From Acidobacteriota bacterium (lineage in GTDB: Bacteria; Acidobacteriota; Terriglobia; Bryobacterales; Bryobacteraceae): a stretch of DNA of 35,884 bases. The position numbers were made by a program, and so were the translations under genes. The notes beneath the pieces were generated by a model. It worked only from the letters and a program-made list of their open reading frames with translations, did not search any database and had not been told where the DNA came from. Below, piece by piece: positions 14,804 to 23,788 of the stretch. How positions within the stretch are numbered: the first letter of the stretch is position 1; each line of letters starts with the position of its first letter. The stretch lies in contig JACQZR010000002.1 in the NCBI GenBank assembly GCA_016213775.1, positions 1-35,884 of the forward strand, read 5' to 3'.

Positions 14804-16045
14804 ATGTTTACATCATTTTCCACTGCACTCTCAGCGCTGGGCGCCCTATCAACCGCAGTAGACGTCGTCGGTAACAACCTCGCCAACCTCAATACTCCCG
14901 GATTCAAAGCCAGCCAGGTCGCGTTTCACGATCTGGTTACGCAGTCCCTCGGCGCGGGTCTCGGCGAGACCCAGGTCGGATTCGGTGTTGGCAGGCCGGT
15001 CACATTGCGGCAGTTCTCACAGGGCGCCATACAAAGCAGTTCCGGCCCGTTGGACGCCGCGATTCAAGGAGATGGATTTCTCGTCGTTCGCGACCGCGCC
15101 GGGGCACTGCTATACACTCGGGGAGGCGCGCTGCAGGTTGACAAGTCCGGCAATTTGCTCACCGCGACAGGTGAGAGAGTCCAGGGTTGGGCAAGTACCG
15201 GGGGAGTCGTTGATACGAACGGCACTATCGGTGACATTGTCGTTCCTGTCGGATCATTGAAATCTCCGACGCCTACAACGGCGTTCTCGTTCGACTTGAA
15301 TCTGAATGCGGCTGGAACAGCCGGCCCACCCCCGACTCAGTTCTCCACTTCTATTGAAGTCTTTGACTCTTTAGGCGCGAGTCACGTGGTCACGGTGACA
15401 TTCACCAAGAACGCTACTGTCGGGCAGTGGGACTACTCCATTTCAGTGCCGAATGCCGACGTATCAAGCCCACTAACTCCAGTCACAGGAACAATCACCT
15501 TTGACAGTCAAGGCCGAATGGTTGACCCGCCGGCCGCAGGTCCGTTCCCTGCCATCACAGTGAGCGGCTTAAGTAACGGCGCCGCCGATATGACGATGAC
15601 GTGGCAGCTTTACGGTACCACTCCTCGAATCACTCAGTACTCGCAGCCTTCGGCCGTCTCGGCCAACTCACAGGACGGTTCTCCGGCAGCCCAGTTAATT
15701 CGCGTCGGGTTGGATGATGGAGGAAGAATCCTGGCGCTCTATTCAGACGGCCAACAGATCATGGTTGGGCAGCTATCTATGGCAGCTATTCGTAATCCGG
15801 AATCCCTCGTTGCCGTCGGAAATAACAACTACCAACTCAGCGCGCGTACTGCACTGCCGGCCATTGGAATCCCCGGTACTGGCGGTCGCGGGTCCATTCT
15901 CGGAGGAGCGGTTGAGTTCTCAACGGTGGATATTGCTCGTGAATTTACCAATTTAATCGTCCTGCAACGCGGCTACCAGGCAAACACCAGGGTAGTCACC
16001 ACCGTGGATGAATTAAGCCAGGAAACAATAAATCTCAAGCGGTAG
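14804..16045 (+). CDS. flgE: flagellar hook protein FlgE
   Basis: 413 residues, typical for the hook subunit. N-terminus MFTSFSTALSALGALSTAVD and signature VVGNNLANLNTPGFKASQ; mid-region SSGPLDAAIQGDGFLVV; central FlgE-specific insert (FSTSIEVFDSLGASHVVTVTF); C-terminus EFTNLIVLQRGYQANTRVV and ETINLKR. FlgE polymerises into the hook after export through FliPQR/FlhAB. GGAGG lies about 12 bases before the ATG. It is placed after flgD, in the same transcription unit as the export-gate genes, which is compact compared with enterobacteria. Confidence 0.95.
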   Translation: MFTSFSTALSALGALSTAVDVVGNNLANLNTPGFKASQVAFHDLVTQSLGAGLGETQVGFGVGRPVTLRQFSQGAIQSSSGPLDAAIQGDGFLVVRDRAGALLYTRGGALQVDKSGNLLTATGERVQGWASTGGVVDTNGTIGDIVVPVGSLKSPTPTTAFSFDLNLNAAGTAGPPPTQFSTSIEVFDSLGASHVVTVTFTKNATVGQWDYSISVPNADVSSPLTPVTGTITFDSQGRMVDPPAAGPFPAITVSGLSNGAADMTMTWQLYGTTPRITQYSQPSAVSANSQDGSPAAQLIRVGLDDGGRILALYSDGQQIMVGQLSMAAIRNPESLVAVGNNNYQLSARTALPAIGIPGTGGRGSILGGAVEFSTVDIAREFTNLIVLQRGYQANTRVVTTVDELSQETINLKR

Positions 16046-16078
16046 CGCACGTAGTCGAGGAGCGCAAAGGGACAACAC

Positions 16079-16336
16079 ATGTCGATTAGCTGCCTTACCG
16101 GTCACCTGAACCACTTTGCCGATATCAGTCTGGGCATCGAAGTGGAACTGGACCGTAAGGTAGTAAAACTGCGCCAGATACTGGAACTGGAAAACGGGAG
16201 CGTGGTGAAGCTGACTCGTTCGGCTGGCGAGAACATCGACGTGTTAGTCGGGGGGGCACTTGTAGCGTTTGGCGAAATCGTCGTAATCGAGGACATGATG
16301 GGTGTTCGCATCACAGACTTCAACATTGAGGAATAG
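16079..16336 (+). CDS. fliN: minimal FliN-like C-ring protein (SpoA domain only)
   Basis: 85 residues, essentially one SpoA (surface presentation of antigens) domain: ISLGIEVELDRKVVKLRQIL, GSVVKLTRSAGENIDVLV and FGEIVVIEDMMGVRITD. The E. coli FliN is 137 residues, so the N-terminal extension is missing. FliN forms the base of the C-ring at the cytoplasmic face and docks the export ATPase complex. AAGGG is about 8 bases before the ATG. It sits directly before fliO, where fliN normally sits. fliM, its usual upstream neighbour, is absent from the window. Confidence 0.85.
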   Translation: MSISCLTGHLNHFADISLGIEVELDRKVVKLRQILELENGSVVKLTRSAGENIDVLVGGALVAFGEIVVIEDMMGVRITDFNIEE

Positions 16337-16338
16337 AT

Positions 16339-16647
16339 ATGAATTTAGTATCCCCCATTGCGGCAGCGATCCTGGTAATAGGGTTACTTTTATGGCTGCG
16401 TCAAGTACTATCCCGTAAACGACTTCTTGGATACAATCTGTCTTCGAAAGCGGCTGTGAACTCGATAGAGCACTTGGAGTCAATTCCTCTGTCTGCAAGT
16501 CACAGTGCGCACTTCCTGCGGTGCGGGAATCAAACATTCCTGGTTGTGCTGCATCCAGGCGGCTGTACACTTTTGGATCGCGTCGCTCTCTCTGGTGAAG
16601 GTTCACAAGGATCGAGACAACACTCATGCGCTCCAGTCTCATCCTGA
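16339..16647 (+). CDS. fliO: flagellar biosynthesis protein FliO
   Basis: 102 residues with one N-terminal transmembrane helix (about residues 5-22, LVSPIAAAILVIGLLLWL) followed by a positive stretch and a small cytoplasmic domain carrying ESIPLSASHSAHFLRCGNQTFLVV in outline, typical of FliO (short quote: SHSAHFLRCG). FliO helps assemble the FliP ring of the export gate. It starts two bases after the fliN stop and overlaps fliP by 22 bases. Similarity in this family is weak, so the call leans on gene order. Confidence 0.78.
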   Translation: MNLVSPIAAAILVIGLLLWLRQVLSRKRLLGYNLSSKAAVNSIEHLESIPLSASHSAHFLRCGNQTFLVVLHPGGCTLLDRVALSGEGSQGSRQHSCAPVSS

Positions 16648-17363
16648 TATCGCTCCTGGCCAACCTTGCGCCGGCGGCCCAGAAAGCGTCGCAGTCCCAC
16701 CCTTCGACCGCGGAGGGTGTCGCGACGCTTCCAGGACAGCCGATGCAAATCGTACTGGTCCTGACGCTTCTGACCGTGCTGCCCGCCATCTTCATGTCGG
16801 TCACACCATTCCTCCGGATCTCCATTGTTCTGCACTTCCTTCGGCAAGCCGTGGGTACGCAATCCACCCCCTCCAATCAGGTATTGATCGGTCTGGCCCT
16901 CTTTCTCACAATCCTCATCATGAATCCGGTTTTCACGCAAGTCTACGAGAAGGGCTGGGCGCCGCTGGAGAAGGGAGAAATCGGATACGAGGCTGCGTGG
17001 GATCAGGGGAGTAAGCCGCTTCAAGCGTTTCTTCTGCGATTCGCTCGCGAGAACGATATTCGTCTGTTGCTGGAAATCACGAAACTGCCGGCCCCGGCTA
17101 AGCCATCCGACTTATCACTCAGTGTACTTGTTCCGGCATACATCCTAGGAGAACTGCGTGCTGGTTTCCAAATCGGAGCGGTCTTGTTTCTGCCGTTTCT
17201 GATAATTGACCTAATCGTAGCCGGTGTAACATTATCGATCGGAATGGTCCAGCTCCCGCCTGTCATGCTATCCGCACCATTCAAGATACTCCTTTTTGTC
17301 CTGGCCGACGGGTGGAATCTTGTAATTGGCTCCTTGGTCAAGAGCTTCTATCCCGCGACATAA
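16626..17363 (+). CDS. fliP: flagellar export gate protein FliP
   Basis: 245 residues, standard for FliP. A cleavable-type N-terminus (MRSSLILISLLANLAPAA) is followed by four transmembrane segments. Signatures are TPFLRISIVLHFLRQAVGTQ, NQVLIGLALFLTILIMNPV and ILGELRAGFQIGAVLFLPF, plus VMLSAPFKILLFVLADGW. FliP forms the pentameric core of the export channel with FliQ and FliR. The start overlaps fliO by 22 bases. It is followed 21 bases later by fliQ. Confidence 0.97.
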   Translation: MRSSLILISLLANLAPAAQKASQSHPSTAEGVATLPGQPMQIVLVLTLLTVLPAIFMSVTPFLRISIVLHFLRQAVGTQSTPSNQVLIGLALFLTILIMNPVFTQVYEKGWAPLEKGEIGYEAAWDQGSKPLQAFLLRFARENDIRLLLEITKLPAPAKPSDLSLSVLVPAYILGELRAGFQIGAVLFLPFLIIDLIVAGVTLSIGMVQLPPVMLSAPFKILLFVLADGWNLVIGSLVKSFYPAT

Positions 17364-17384
17364 TTTCATGAGGAAATCTGCACA

Positions 17385-17654
17385 ATGACGCCAGCCCAAG
17401 TGATAGACCTGATCCGACATGCCCTCTGGACAGCATGTTACCTCAGCCTTCCTGTTCTTGCCTTGGGTTTCGCAACAGGCATTGTCATCAGTTTGATTCA
17501 AGTGGTGACCTCCATTCAGGACGCTAGCTTTTCGGCGGTCCCGCGGCTGCTTATTTTTCTAGGCCTGCTGATGCTGTTCCTGCCATGGATGCTCTCGCGA
17601 ATGTTGAACTACACAACCTCGATGCTTGGGGATTTTACTCGCTATGCTCAATGA
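17385..17654 (+). CDS. fliQ: flagellar export gate protein FliQ
   Basis: 89 residues, the usual length, with two transmembrane helices (about 15-38 and 50-75) and the family pattern ALWTACYLSLPVLALGFATG, then SLIQVVTSIQDASFSAVPR. FliQ wraps the FliP-FliR core of the export gate. An ATG at 17368 in another frame forms a six-codon ORF (MRKSAQ) that ends with TGA overlapping this ATG, which may couple translation. The 3' end overlaps fliR by 11 bases. Confidence 0.95.
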   Translation: MTPAQVIDLIRHALWTACYLSLPVLALGFATGIVISLIQVVTSIQDASFSAVPRLLIFLGLLMLFLPWMLSRMLNYTTSMLGDFTRYAQ

Positions 17655-18405
17655 GATTCTCCCAGCCCAGGAGAAGCTGTTGTCTTTCCTCCTGGTATTG
17701 GCCAGAGTATCCGGAGCCGTCGCATTCCTGCCCATACCGGGTTGGAGAAGGAGCCCGGAGGCGACGCGCATCGTTCTCGCGCTGTCGCTCACGGTGGCCC
17801 TTGTGCCGGCATGCCCGAAACCGCCCCATCTGAATCCTGGGCTCGGCGAGCTGGCCGTTTGGGTCATTCAGGACTTGGGCTGGGGCGTGTTTCTGGGCCT
17901 CACGGTGAATCTCCTCGTCGAGGGCTTTGTTCTAGCTGCTCAGTGTATCGGCCTTCAGGCCGGATTCTCCTACGCCTCCACGATTGACCCCGGAAGCGAG
18001 GCGGATAGTACGGTTCTGCAGGTCTTCGCTCAACTCGCTGCCAACCTCTTGTTCTTTGCGTTTCGAATGGACGCTGAGTTGATTCGGGCATTGGCCAACA
18101 GCTTCTCGCTACACCAGCCCGGGGCTTGGACATTGCAGTGGAACACATTCAGCCAAGTAGCGGAGTTGGGCGCCGAAGTGTGGCGCACCGCGCTGCGGCT
18201 TTCGATTCCCATACTCGCGCTTCTACTGATGCTCGATCTGGCCGTGGCTCTCTACGGCAAGGTTCAGGCCCAAGTCCAACTGACGACACTCTCATTCCCA
18301 ATCAAGATCGTTATGGCGCTGGCGTCGCTGGCAGTATTCGCGGCTGCGATGCCCGGCGTCTTCCGAGCCCAAATGGATCGATGGGTGGCGATGGCTATGC
18401 GATGA
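17644..18405 (+). CDS. fliR: flagellar export gate protein FliR
   Basis: 253 residues, normal for FliR, with about six hydrophobic segments. Typical parts are LARVSGAVAFLPIPGWRR, NLLVEGFVLAAQCIGLQAGFSYA and ILALLLMLDLAVALYGKVQ. FliR completes the FliPQR channel. ATG 17644 is inside the fliQ end and gives the family N-terminus; a TTG at 17626 is an alternative. The next gene, flhB, starts 18 bases on, within the standard fliOPQR-flhBA order. Confidence 0.95.
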   Translation: MLNEILPAQEKLLSFLLVLARVSGAVAFLPIPGWRRSPEATRIVLALSLTVALVPACPKPPHLNPGLGELAVWVIQDLGWGVFLGLTVNLLVEGFVLAAQCIGLQAGFSYASTIDPGSEADSTVLQVFAQLAANLLFFAFRMDAELIRALANSFSLHQPGAWTLQWNTFSQVAELGAEVWRTALRLSIPILALLLMLDLAVALYGKVQAQVQLTTLSFPIKIVMALASLAVFAAAMPGVFRAQMDRWVAMAMR

Positions 18406-18423
18406 AACGAGACAAGGTAACCC

Positions 18424-19500
18424 ATGGCTGATCCCTCGCAAAGAACTGAACAACCGACGCAGCGGCGGCTGGAGAAAGCCCGTCGCGAGGGGCAGTTCCC
18501 GGCAAGCAGAGAATGGGTCTCGGGACTCGTATTCCTAACCTTTGTCTGGCTGCTGATTAGCCGCGCGCCCGCCGCCTTACAAGCATCGCGAACCCTGATG
18601 CGGGAGTCGATCCAGTTCGCCTTTCGCGAGGCTGTTTCGCCGGCCAGCTTGCAGCAATACACTACTCGAGTACTCCTTAGCCACCTATTCTGGTTCTTGA
18701 TGTTTGGGTTGCTGCTGACGGCGTGCGGACTGGCACTCCACTGGCTCACGACTGGTTTCGGACTTGCGTGGAAGAAGGCCGCTCCTGATCTGAACCGGCT
18801 GAATCCGTCCGATCGCCTCCGCCAACTCCCAGGGCAAAACCTGTCTGCGCTGATTCAAGCCCTGATCTTCCTGCCGGTGCTCGGGTGGTTCGTGTTCCGC
18901 CTGGAGAGCGAGGCTCTCGCCTCAGCGCTGGCATTTCCCAGGATGTCATTGCAGGCCGCTCTGCACAGTAGTGGCGCAATGGTAGCGTCGCTTCTATGGA
19001 AAGGCGCGATCCTCCTGGCAGTGCTTGGCGCAATCGATCTCATCCGCCAGAGGCGGAAGTGGATGGGTCAGTTGCGTATGTCCAAGCAGGAGATACGCGA
19101 CGAGCAGAAAGAAGTTGAAGGGAACCCTATGGTCCGGATGCGCATCCGGCGGCTGCAGAGAGAACTGCTGCGACGCAGGATGATGCAGCAAGTGCCTAAA
19201 GCTACCGCCGTCATCGTCAATCCCACGCACTTCGCGGTGGCGATCCGCTATGACACCGAATCCATGGGAGCGCCCAAGGTCGTAGCCAAAGGAAAGAACT
19301 GGCTGGCGCTGCGTATTCGTGAATTGGCTCTGAAGAACCAGGTCCCCATCGTTGAGAATCCCCCGCTCGCACAGGCCCTGTACAAGTCCGTGGATGTCGG
19401 GCAGGAAATCCCGCCACACCTATACCAGGCGGTAGCAGAGGTTCTTGCCTACATCTTCCGCCTGCTAGGTGGCCGGCTCCCAGGGAGGGAATCCATATGA
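18424..19500 (+). CDS. flhB: flagellar export switch protein FlhB
   Basis: 358 residues. The N-terminus (ADPSQRTEQPTQRRLEKARREG, quoted in part as TEQPTQRRLEKARREGQFP) and four transmembrane helices are followed by a cytoplasmic domain with the autocleavage site N266-P267-T268-H269 in VIVNPTHFAVAIRYD. Self-cleavage there, triggered through FliK, switches export from rod/hook to filament substrates. AAGG stands about 8 bases before the ATG. A nine-codon ORF (18402-18431) starting at the fliR stop overlaps the start. The TGA stop at 19498-19500 overlaps the ATG of a 19-residue ORF. Confidence 0.97.
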   Translation: MADPSQRTEQPTQRRLEKARREGQFPASREWVSGLVFLTFVWLLISRAPAALQASRTLMRESIQFAFREAVSPASLQQYTTRVLLSHLFWFLMFGLLLTACGLALHWLTTGFGLAWKKAAPDLNRLNPSDRLRQLPGQNLSALIQALIFLPVLGWFVFRLESEALASALAFPRMSLQAALHSSGAMVASLLWKGAILLAVLGAIDLIRQRRKWMGQLRMSKQEIRDEQKEVEGNPMVRMRIRRLQRELLRRRMMQQVPKATAVIVNPTHFAVAIRYDTESMGAPKVVAKGKNWLALRIRELALKNQVPIVENPPLAQALYKSVDVGQEIPPHLYQAVAEVLAYIFRLLGGRLPGRESI

Positions 19501-19556
19501 TGCACCCGCAAGCGATTGCCGAGCGCGAAGAAGCCAACGCCGCCGGAGGGAAATAG
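19497..19556 (+). CDS. mini-ORF between flhB and flhA (19 residues)
   Basis: MMHPQAIAEREEANAAGGK. The ATG overlaps the flhB stop as ATGA and is preceded by GGGAGG about 8 bases upstream, a strong ribosome site for which flhB offers no other use. It ends six bases before the flhA start and contains, near its end, the GGAGG that serves flhA. It may be a translational relay from flhB to flhA and not a functional peptide. Evidence is only ribosome site and overlap. Confidence 0.35.
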   Translation: MMHPQAIAEREEANAAGGK

Positions 19557-19562
19557 CAATTC

Positions 19563-21728
19563 ATGTCCCCCAGCAGTCCTATTTCTTCGATACCATCGTC
19601 AGCCTTGCGCCAGAACACCGAGCCGCGCCGAGGCAGCTCAGGCGCGACAGTTTTGCCACCATCCGATAGTTGGCAGCAGAACCTGCGACGCGGGCTACAA
19701 TCAGCCCCATGGAAGGAGTTATCTGTACCCATCGCCGTCCTCGGAACACTGATGGCGATGATCACACCCCTTCCTCCCATACTGTTGGATCTTCTGATCA
19801 GCGGCAACATTACGCTATCGGTCATCGTTTTGCTGGTTTCGCTCCACATTATTAAACCCGTGGAATTCAGCGTATTTCCCACGACACTCCTGCTGCTGAC
19901 CCTATTCCGTTTGGCGCTGAATGTTTCCAGTTCGCGCCTCATCCTGTTGAGCGGCAACAGCGGAACCGCCGCTGCAGGACAGGTGATCGAGGCTTTCGGG
20001 CAGTTCGTAGTTGGCGGCAACTACATCATTGGAACAGTCATTTTTCTCGTACTTATCGCGATCCAGTACGTGGTGATCAATCATGGCGCTGTTCGCATTT
20101 CCGAAGTCACCGCGCGCTTCACGTTAGACGCATTGCCTGGAAAACAAATGTCCATCGATTCCGACCTCAACGCCGGGCTCATCGACGAGTCCGAGGCTCG
20201 AAATCGCCGCAAGCAACTCTCCGCTGAGGCCGAATTCTACGGCGCCATGGACGGCGCTTCCCGTTTTACTCAGCGGGACGCGGTGGCGAGCATACTGATC
20301 ACGGCAATCAATATCGTGGCAGGCATCCTGATCGGAATCCTCCAGCACGGTATGGACGTCACCAGGGCGCTCGAGACGTATACAGTCCTCACGATTGGCG
20401 ACGGTCTGGTGACCGTTATCCCGGCTCTCATGATTTCCATCTCGGGCGGGCTCATCGTAACCCGCGCCAGTTCGGATGCGGGTCTGGAATCGGATGTTCG
20501 CAAACAGTTGTTTAGCAGACACCAGCCACTGTTGCTCTCGGCTGGTGTCCTTTTGGCGCTGGCAGCGTTCCCGGGATTGCCCAAGATCCCTTTCATGGCA
20601 CTCGGCGCAGGTCTCGGCTGGGCTGCCTACAGGATGAAGCAGAAACAAGCAATCGAGCAGGACCTTCAGGCGCAGGCGGTCCCCAGCGGTCAGCCGAGAG
20701 AGAATGTGGAAACCCTGCTCCGCGTCGACGCTCTGGCCGTCGAGGTTGGCCTCGGACTGGTAAGGCTGGTAGAAGGAGGACAGAACTCTCCGCTTCTCCG
20801 ACGTATTGCCGCCATACGCCGGCAGTTGGCAAGCGAACTCGGCTACATCCTGCCGAGCGTCCGCGTGACGGACAACCTGTCACTGCGTGCGTCCGAATAT
20901 CTGATTCTGCTCAAGGGCGTTGAATTAGCGCGCTTCGAACTCCCTCCTGGGCATGAGCTTGCCGTCCCTGGTCCGCGTGTCACAAAGCCCGTGGAAGGCA
21001 TTCCTACCAGGGAGCCCGCCTTTGGCATTCAGGCGCTCTGGATCCCCAGTTCCAAGTCGGAACACGCAAGGCAGGCCGGCTATACCGTTGTGGATCCCGT
21101 CAGCGTTCTTGGAACGCATCTTTCCGAAATGGTACGACGTCATGTGCACGAGTTGTTCTCCCGTCAGGACGCAAAAAAGGTATTGGATCGTGTAATTGAA
21201 GAGAATCCTAAGGCCGTTGAGGATCTGGTACCGAAATTGCTCTCTCTCGCTACGGTGCAGAAAGTGTTACAGAACTTGTTGAGAGAGCGGGTTTCCATTC
21301 GGGACGCCACTTCCATTTTGGAATCTCTGGGGGAATCGGCCACGATCACCAAGAATCCCATTCTCCTGACGGAGTACGTACGACAGTCCATCCGTAGGGC
21401 GATCGTGAGGCCCTATCTGAACGCCGCAGGTGAACTACCGGCATACTTCCTCGATCCAGGTGTGGAACGGAGCCTGGAAAGCACTGTCGAACACACTGAA
21501 CACACTTCCCATCTCAACATTTCGCCGCTGCAGCTTCGCGAGATTCTCGACAAATTACGAGCCTCGGTCGGCCCCGCCGAGGTGCCGGCGGCGCTGTTAA
21601 CCGGCACGGGGTGCAGGTACTTCATCAGACAAATGGTGGAAACGCATCTACCCAACCTGGCCGTGTTGGCTCATAACGAGGTTCCCTCGGGCGCAAGGGT
21701 CGTGTCGTTAGGGATAGCGGGAAAGTAA
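19563..21728 (+). CDS. flhA: flagellar export gate protein FlhA
   Basis: 721 residues, slightly longer than usual (about 690-700) because of a Ser/Gln/Arg-rich N-terminal tail of about 45 residues before the first membrane helix. The membrane half has LLVSLHIIKPVEFSVFPTTL and LTLFRLALNVSSSRLIL; the FHIPEP family signature is RISEVTARFTLDALPGKQMS, followed by IDSDL. The C-terminal half is the large cytosolic domain that forms the nonameric ring receiving export substrates (EVGLGLVRLVEGG, LRVTDNLSL region, LLTGTGCRYFIRQMVE). Start ATG 19563, with GGAGG about 13 bases upstream; a methionine further in (near the first helix) is possible. Confidence 0.97.
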   Translation: MSPSSPISSIPSSALRQNTEPRRGSSGATVLPPSDSWQQNLRRGLQSAPWKELSVPIAVLGTLMAMITPLPPILLDLLISGNITLSVIVLLVSLHIIKPVEFSVFPTTLLLLTLFRLALNVSSSRLILLSGNSGTAAAGQVIEAFGQFVVGGNYIIGTVIFLVLIAIQYVVINHGAVRISEVTARFTLDALPGKQMSIDSDLNAGLIDESEARNRRKQLSAEAEFYGAMDGASRFTQRDAVASILITAINIVAGILIGILQHGMDVTRALETYTVLTIGDGLVTVIPALMISISGGLIVTRASSDAGLESDVRKQLFSRHQPLLLSAGVLLALAAFPGLPKIPFMALGAGLGWAAYRMKQKQAIEQDLQAQAVPSGQPRENVETLLRVDALAVEVGLGLVRLVEGGQNSPLLRRIAAIRRQLASELGYILPSVRVTDNLSLRASEYLILLKGVELARFELPPGHELAVPGPRVTKPVEGIPTREPAFGIQALWIPSSKSEHARQAGYTVVDPVSVLGTHLSEMVRRHVHELFSRQDAKKVLDRVIEENPKAVEDLVPKLLSLATVQKVLQNLLRERVSIRDATSILESLGESATITKNPILLTEYVRQSIRRAIVRPYLNAAGELPAYFLDPGVERSLESTVEHTEHTSHLNISPLQLREILDKLRASVGPAEVPAALLTGTGCRYFIRQMVETHLPNLAVLAHNEVPSGARVVSLGIAGK

Positions 21729-21731
21729 AGC

Positions 21732-21794
21732 ATGCGAGAGAGCACGGACAAGCACACGAGTGACGGAAAACGCAAGGAAGGAGCGACGGAGTGA
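21732..21794 (+). CDS. mini-ORF between flhA and flhF (20 residues)
   Basis: MRESTDKHTSDGKRKEGATE, a highly charged peptide. It begins three bases after the flhA stop and its TGA overlaps the flhF GTG as GTGA. The ribosome site is weak (GGGAAAG). It resembles the other gap-filling mini-ORFs of this operon and may only carry ribosomes to flhF. It could also be chance. Confidence 0.25.
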   Translation: MRESTDKHTSDGKRKEGATE

Positions 21795-22996
21795 GATTGA
21801 AATCCTACTATGCAACCAGCGTGGAACTCGCCATGCAGCAAGCCCGGCGGGAATTGGGCCAGGAGGCCCTGTTGCTCGACACACATCCTGCACCGCCGCA
21901 CGCTCGCCATTTAGGTTCCTGCGAGGTAGTTTTCGCCCTTGACGAAGCCTCTTCGGGTGCACCGGCCTCCGCTGATAGCCCCTTTCCGGGCATCGCCGCT
22001 ACGCCGAACGCTACTCCCTCACACGATGCTCAGGCACTCCAATTCACCACCAAACTCGGCGCATTAAGAAAGGAGATGGAGCGCATCACGGAATCCGTAG
22101 CCAGATCACGCTCCTTCTCAGCAGTGCTGGGGAGTATCCTCGCTGATCCCGACCTCGCAAATGCCTATGCCGAATTGACCTCCGCGGATGTTGCCCCTGA
22201 TGTGGCACAGGAGCTATTGGCGGATTGCGCTCGCGCGGTATCTCGGCTGAAGACTACCCGGCAATCCGACGATGTTCTGCAAAGCACACTGTCTGACAGG
22301 CTTCGTTCCCTGGTGAAGATTGATGCCGGGTTCCCAACACCAGAACGTCGCAACCCAATCGTGTTTGTCGGCCCAACTGGTTCCGGAAAAACCGCGACTC
22401 TTGTTAAGATGGCCGCTCGATGTGGGTTGAGGAGCCGCACACCCATGCATATCGTATCCTTCGACGGGTTGCGTATCGCGGCATCCGAGCAGTTGCGCGC
22501 TCTGGCCGCGATCCTCGGAGCCAGCTTCCAGCTAGTGGAAGAGCCCGACTCGCTGACACGTTCCGTTCAGCATTGGCAATCGCGGTCCTGGGTATGGATC
22601 GACACTCCGGGCGCGGCTCCGCACGAGAAGGATCTCACCGAAGAAATCGCCACTACACTCAGGAAACAAAAAGGATTGGACGTCTGTCTCGTCCTATCGG
22701 CCACGATGAAATCTGCCGATCTACGAGTAGCAGTGGAGCGCTATTCTCCCTGCCAGCCCGAGAAGTTGATCTTCACTCATGTCGACGAAACCGAGCACCT
22801 CGGCGGCCTGATCAGCGTCGCTGCATGGATGGGAAGACCGATCGCCTTCCTGGGCACCGGACAACGAATCCCAGAAGATATCGAGCCAGCGTCGGCCGAT
22901 CGCATTCTGAACGGAGTTCTCGGCTCCGTGAGTTTGCCAAATCAGCACCCTCAGCGATGGATGGCACAAGCGGGCGGCGCCGCCGCGGGAGTCTGA
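21791..22996 (+). CDS. flhF: flagellar placement GTPase FlhF (SRP-type), variant motifs
   Basis: 401 residues starting MRLKSYYATSVELAMQQAR, the typical FlhF N-terminus. A variable N-terminal region precedes the NG GTPase domain. The P-loop is VGPTGSGKT (193-201). The next motif is SFDGLRIAASEQLRALA where DTYRIGAVEQL is usual; the DTPG motif is at 271-274 where DTAG is usual; and THVDE (329-333) replaces TKLDE. FlhF is a membrane-associated SRP-like GTPase controlling flagellar position and number. The GTG start has AGGAG about 8 bases upstream. FlhG (the MinD-like activator) normally follows but is absent here. Confidence 0.88.
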   Translation: MRLKSYYATSVELAMQQARRELGQEALLLDTHPAPPHARHLGSCEVVFALDEASSGAPASADSPFPGIAATPNATPSHDAQALQFTTKLGALRKEMERITESVARSRSFSAVLGSILADPDLANAYAELTSADVAPDVAQELLADCARAVSRLKTTRQSDDVLQSTLSDRLRSLVKIDAGFPTPERRNPIVFVGPTGSGKTATLVKMAARCGLRSRTPMHIVSFDGLRIAASEQLRALAAILGASFQLVEEPDSLTRSVQHWQSRSWVWIDTPGAAPHEKDLTEEIATTLRKQKGLDVCLVLSATMKSADLRVAVERYSPCQPEKLIFTHVDETEHLGGLISVAAWMGRPIAFLGTGQRIPEDIEPASADRILNGVLGSVSLPNQHPQRWMAQAGGAAAGV

Positions 22997-23039
22997 AGCG
23001 GCATTTCTGATCAATGTCAACAAGTGAGGCAAATGGTCC

Positions 23040-23786
23040 ATGCACCCCTATCGCGCAAGTCCACAAACAGAGAATGAGGAACGCGAGCGACTGATTCTGG
23101 AGCACCTTCCGCAGGTCAGATTGATAGCCAGGCGGATTCACGAGCGCCTTCCGGAAAGCGTAAGCCTGGACGATCTTGTTTCCACGGGCATTGTCGGTCT
23201 GATCTCTGCGATCGATCACTTTGACCCCGCACACAACGTGAAGCTCAAGACTTACGCGGAGTACAAGATCCGCGGCGCAATCCTCGACAGTCTTCGCGGA
23301 CTTGACTGGGCACCGCGCCAGCAACGAAAGCGTGCCAAGCAGATTGAAGCTGCCATCGCGGCGCTCGAACAGCGGTTGCATACCGCGCCAACGGAGGAGC
23401 AAATCGCTGCACAACTGTCACTTTCCATTGATGAGTATCACGACTGGCTCGTAGATGTTCGCGGAGTCAATCTCGGCAGTCTGGAATCATCCACTGAAGA
23501 CGACAGCCGCGACCTACTGAAATATATCTCCGACGACGAGGACCACTGGCCGTCCCGGCTGCTGGAACGTTCTGAACTGGAACGTCTTTTGGCGCAAGCC
23601 ATCGAGAAGATCCCGCCAATGGAAAGGACCGTGCTCAGCCTCTACTATCACGAGGAGATGACTCTGCGCGAGATTTCGAAGATAGTCGAACTCCACGAAT
23701 CACGCGTCTCGCAACTGAAATCGCAAGGCATTCTGCGCCTTCGATCCTACATCGAAAAGCGCTGGCCGATGAAGCGGGGGCAATAG
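23040..23786 (+). CDS. fliA: flagellar sigma factor sigma-28 (FliA)
   Basis: 248 residues, the usual size of FliA/WhiG sigma factors. Region 2 includes ISAIDHFDPAHNVKLKTYAEYKIRGAILD (in outline; short quote FDPAHNVKLKTYAEYKIRGA) followed by LRGLDWAPR. Region 3 lies around TEEQIAAQLS. Region 4 has ERTVLSLYYHEEMTLREISK and a helix-turn-helix ending SRVSQLKSQGILRLR. FliA directs RNA polymerase to late flagellar genes and is usually held by FlgM, which is not in the window. GAGG is about 11 bases before the ATG. It is 43 bases downstream of flhF. Confidence 0.94.
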   Translation: MHPYRASPQTENEERERLILEHLPQVRLIARRIHERLPESVSLDDLVSTGIVGLISAIDHFDPAHNVKLKTYAEYKIRGAILDSLRGLDWAPRQQRKRAKQIEAAIAALEQRLHTAPTEEQIAAQLSLSIDEYHDWLVDVRGVNLGSLESSTEDDSRDLLKYISDDEDHWPSRLLERSELERLLAQAIEKIPPMERTVLSLYYHEEMTLREISKIVELHESRVSQLKSQGILRLRSYIEKRWPMKRGQ

Positions 23787-23788
23787 AA

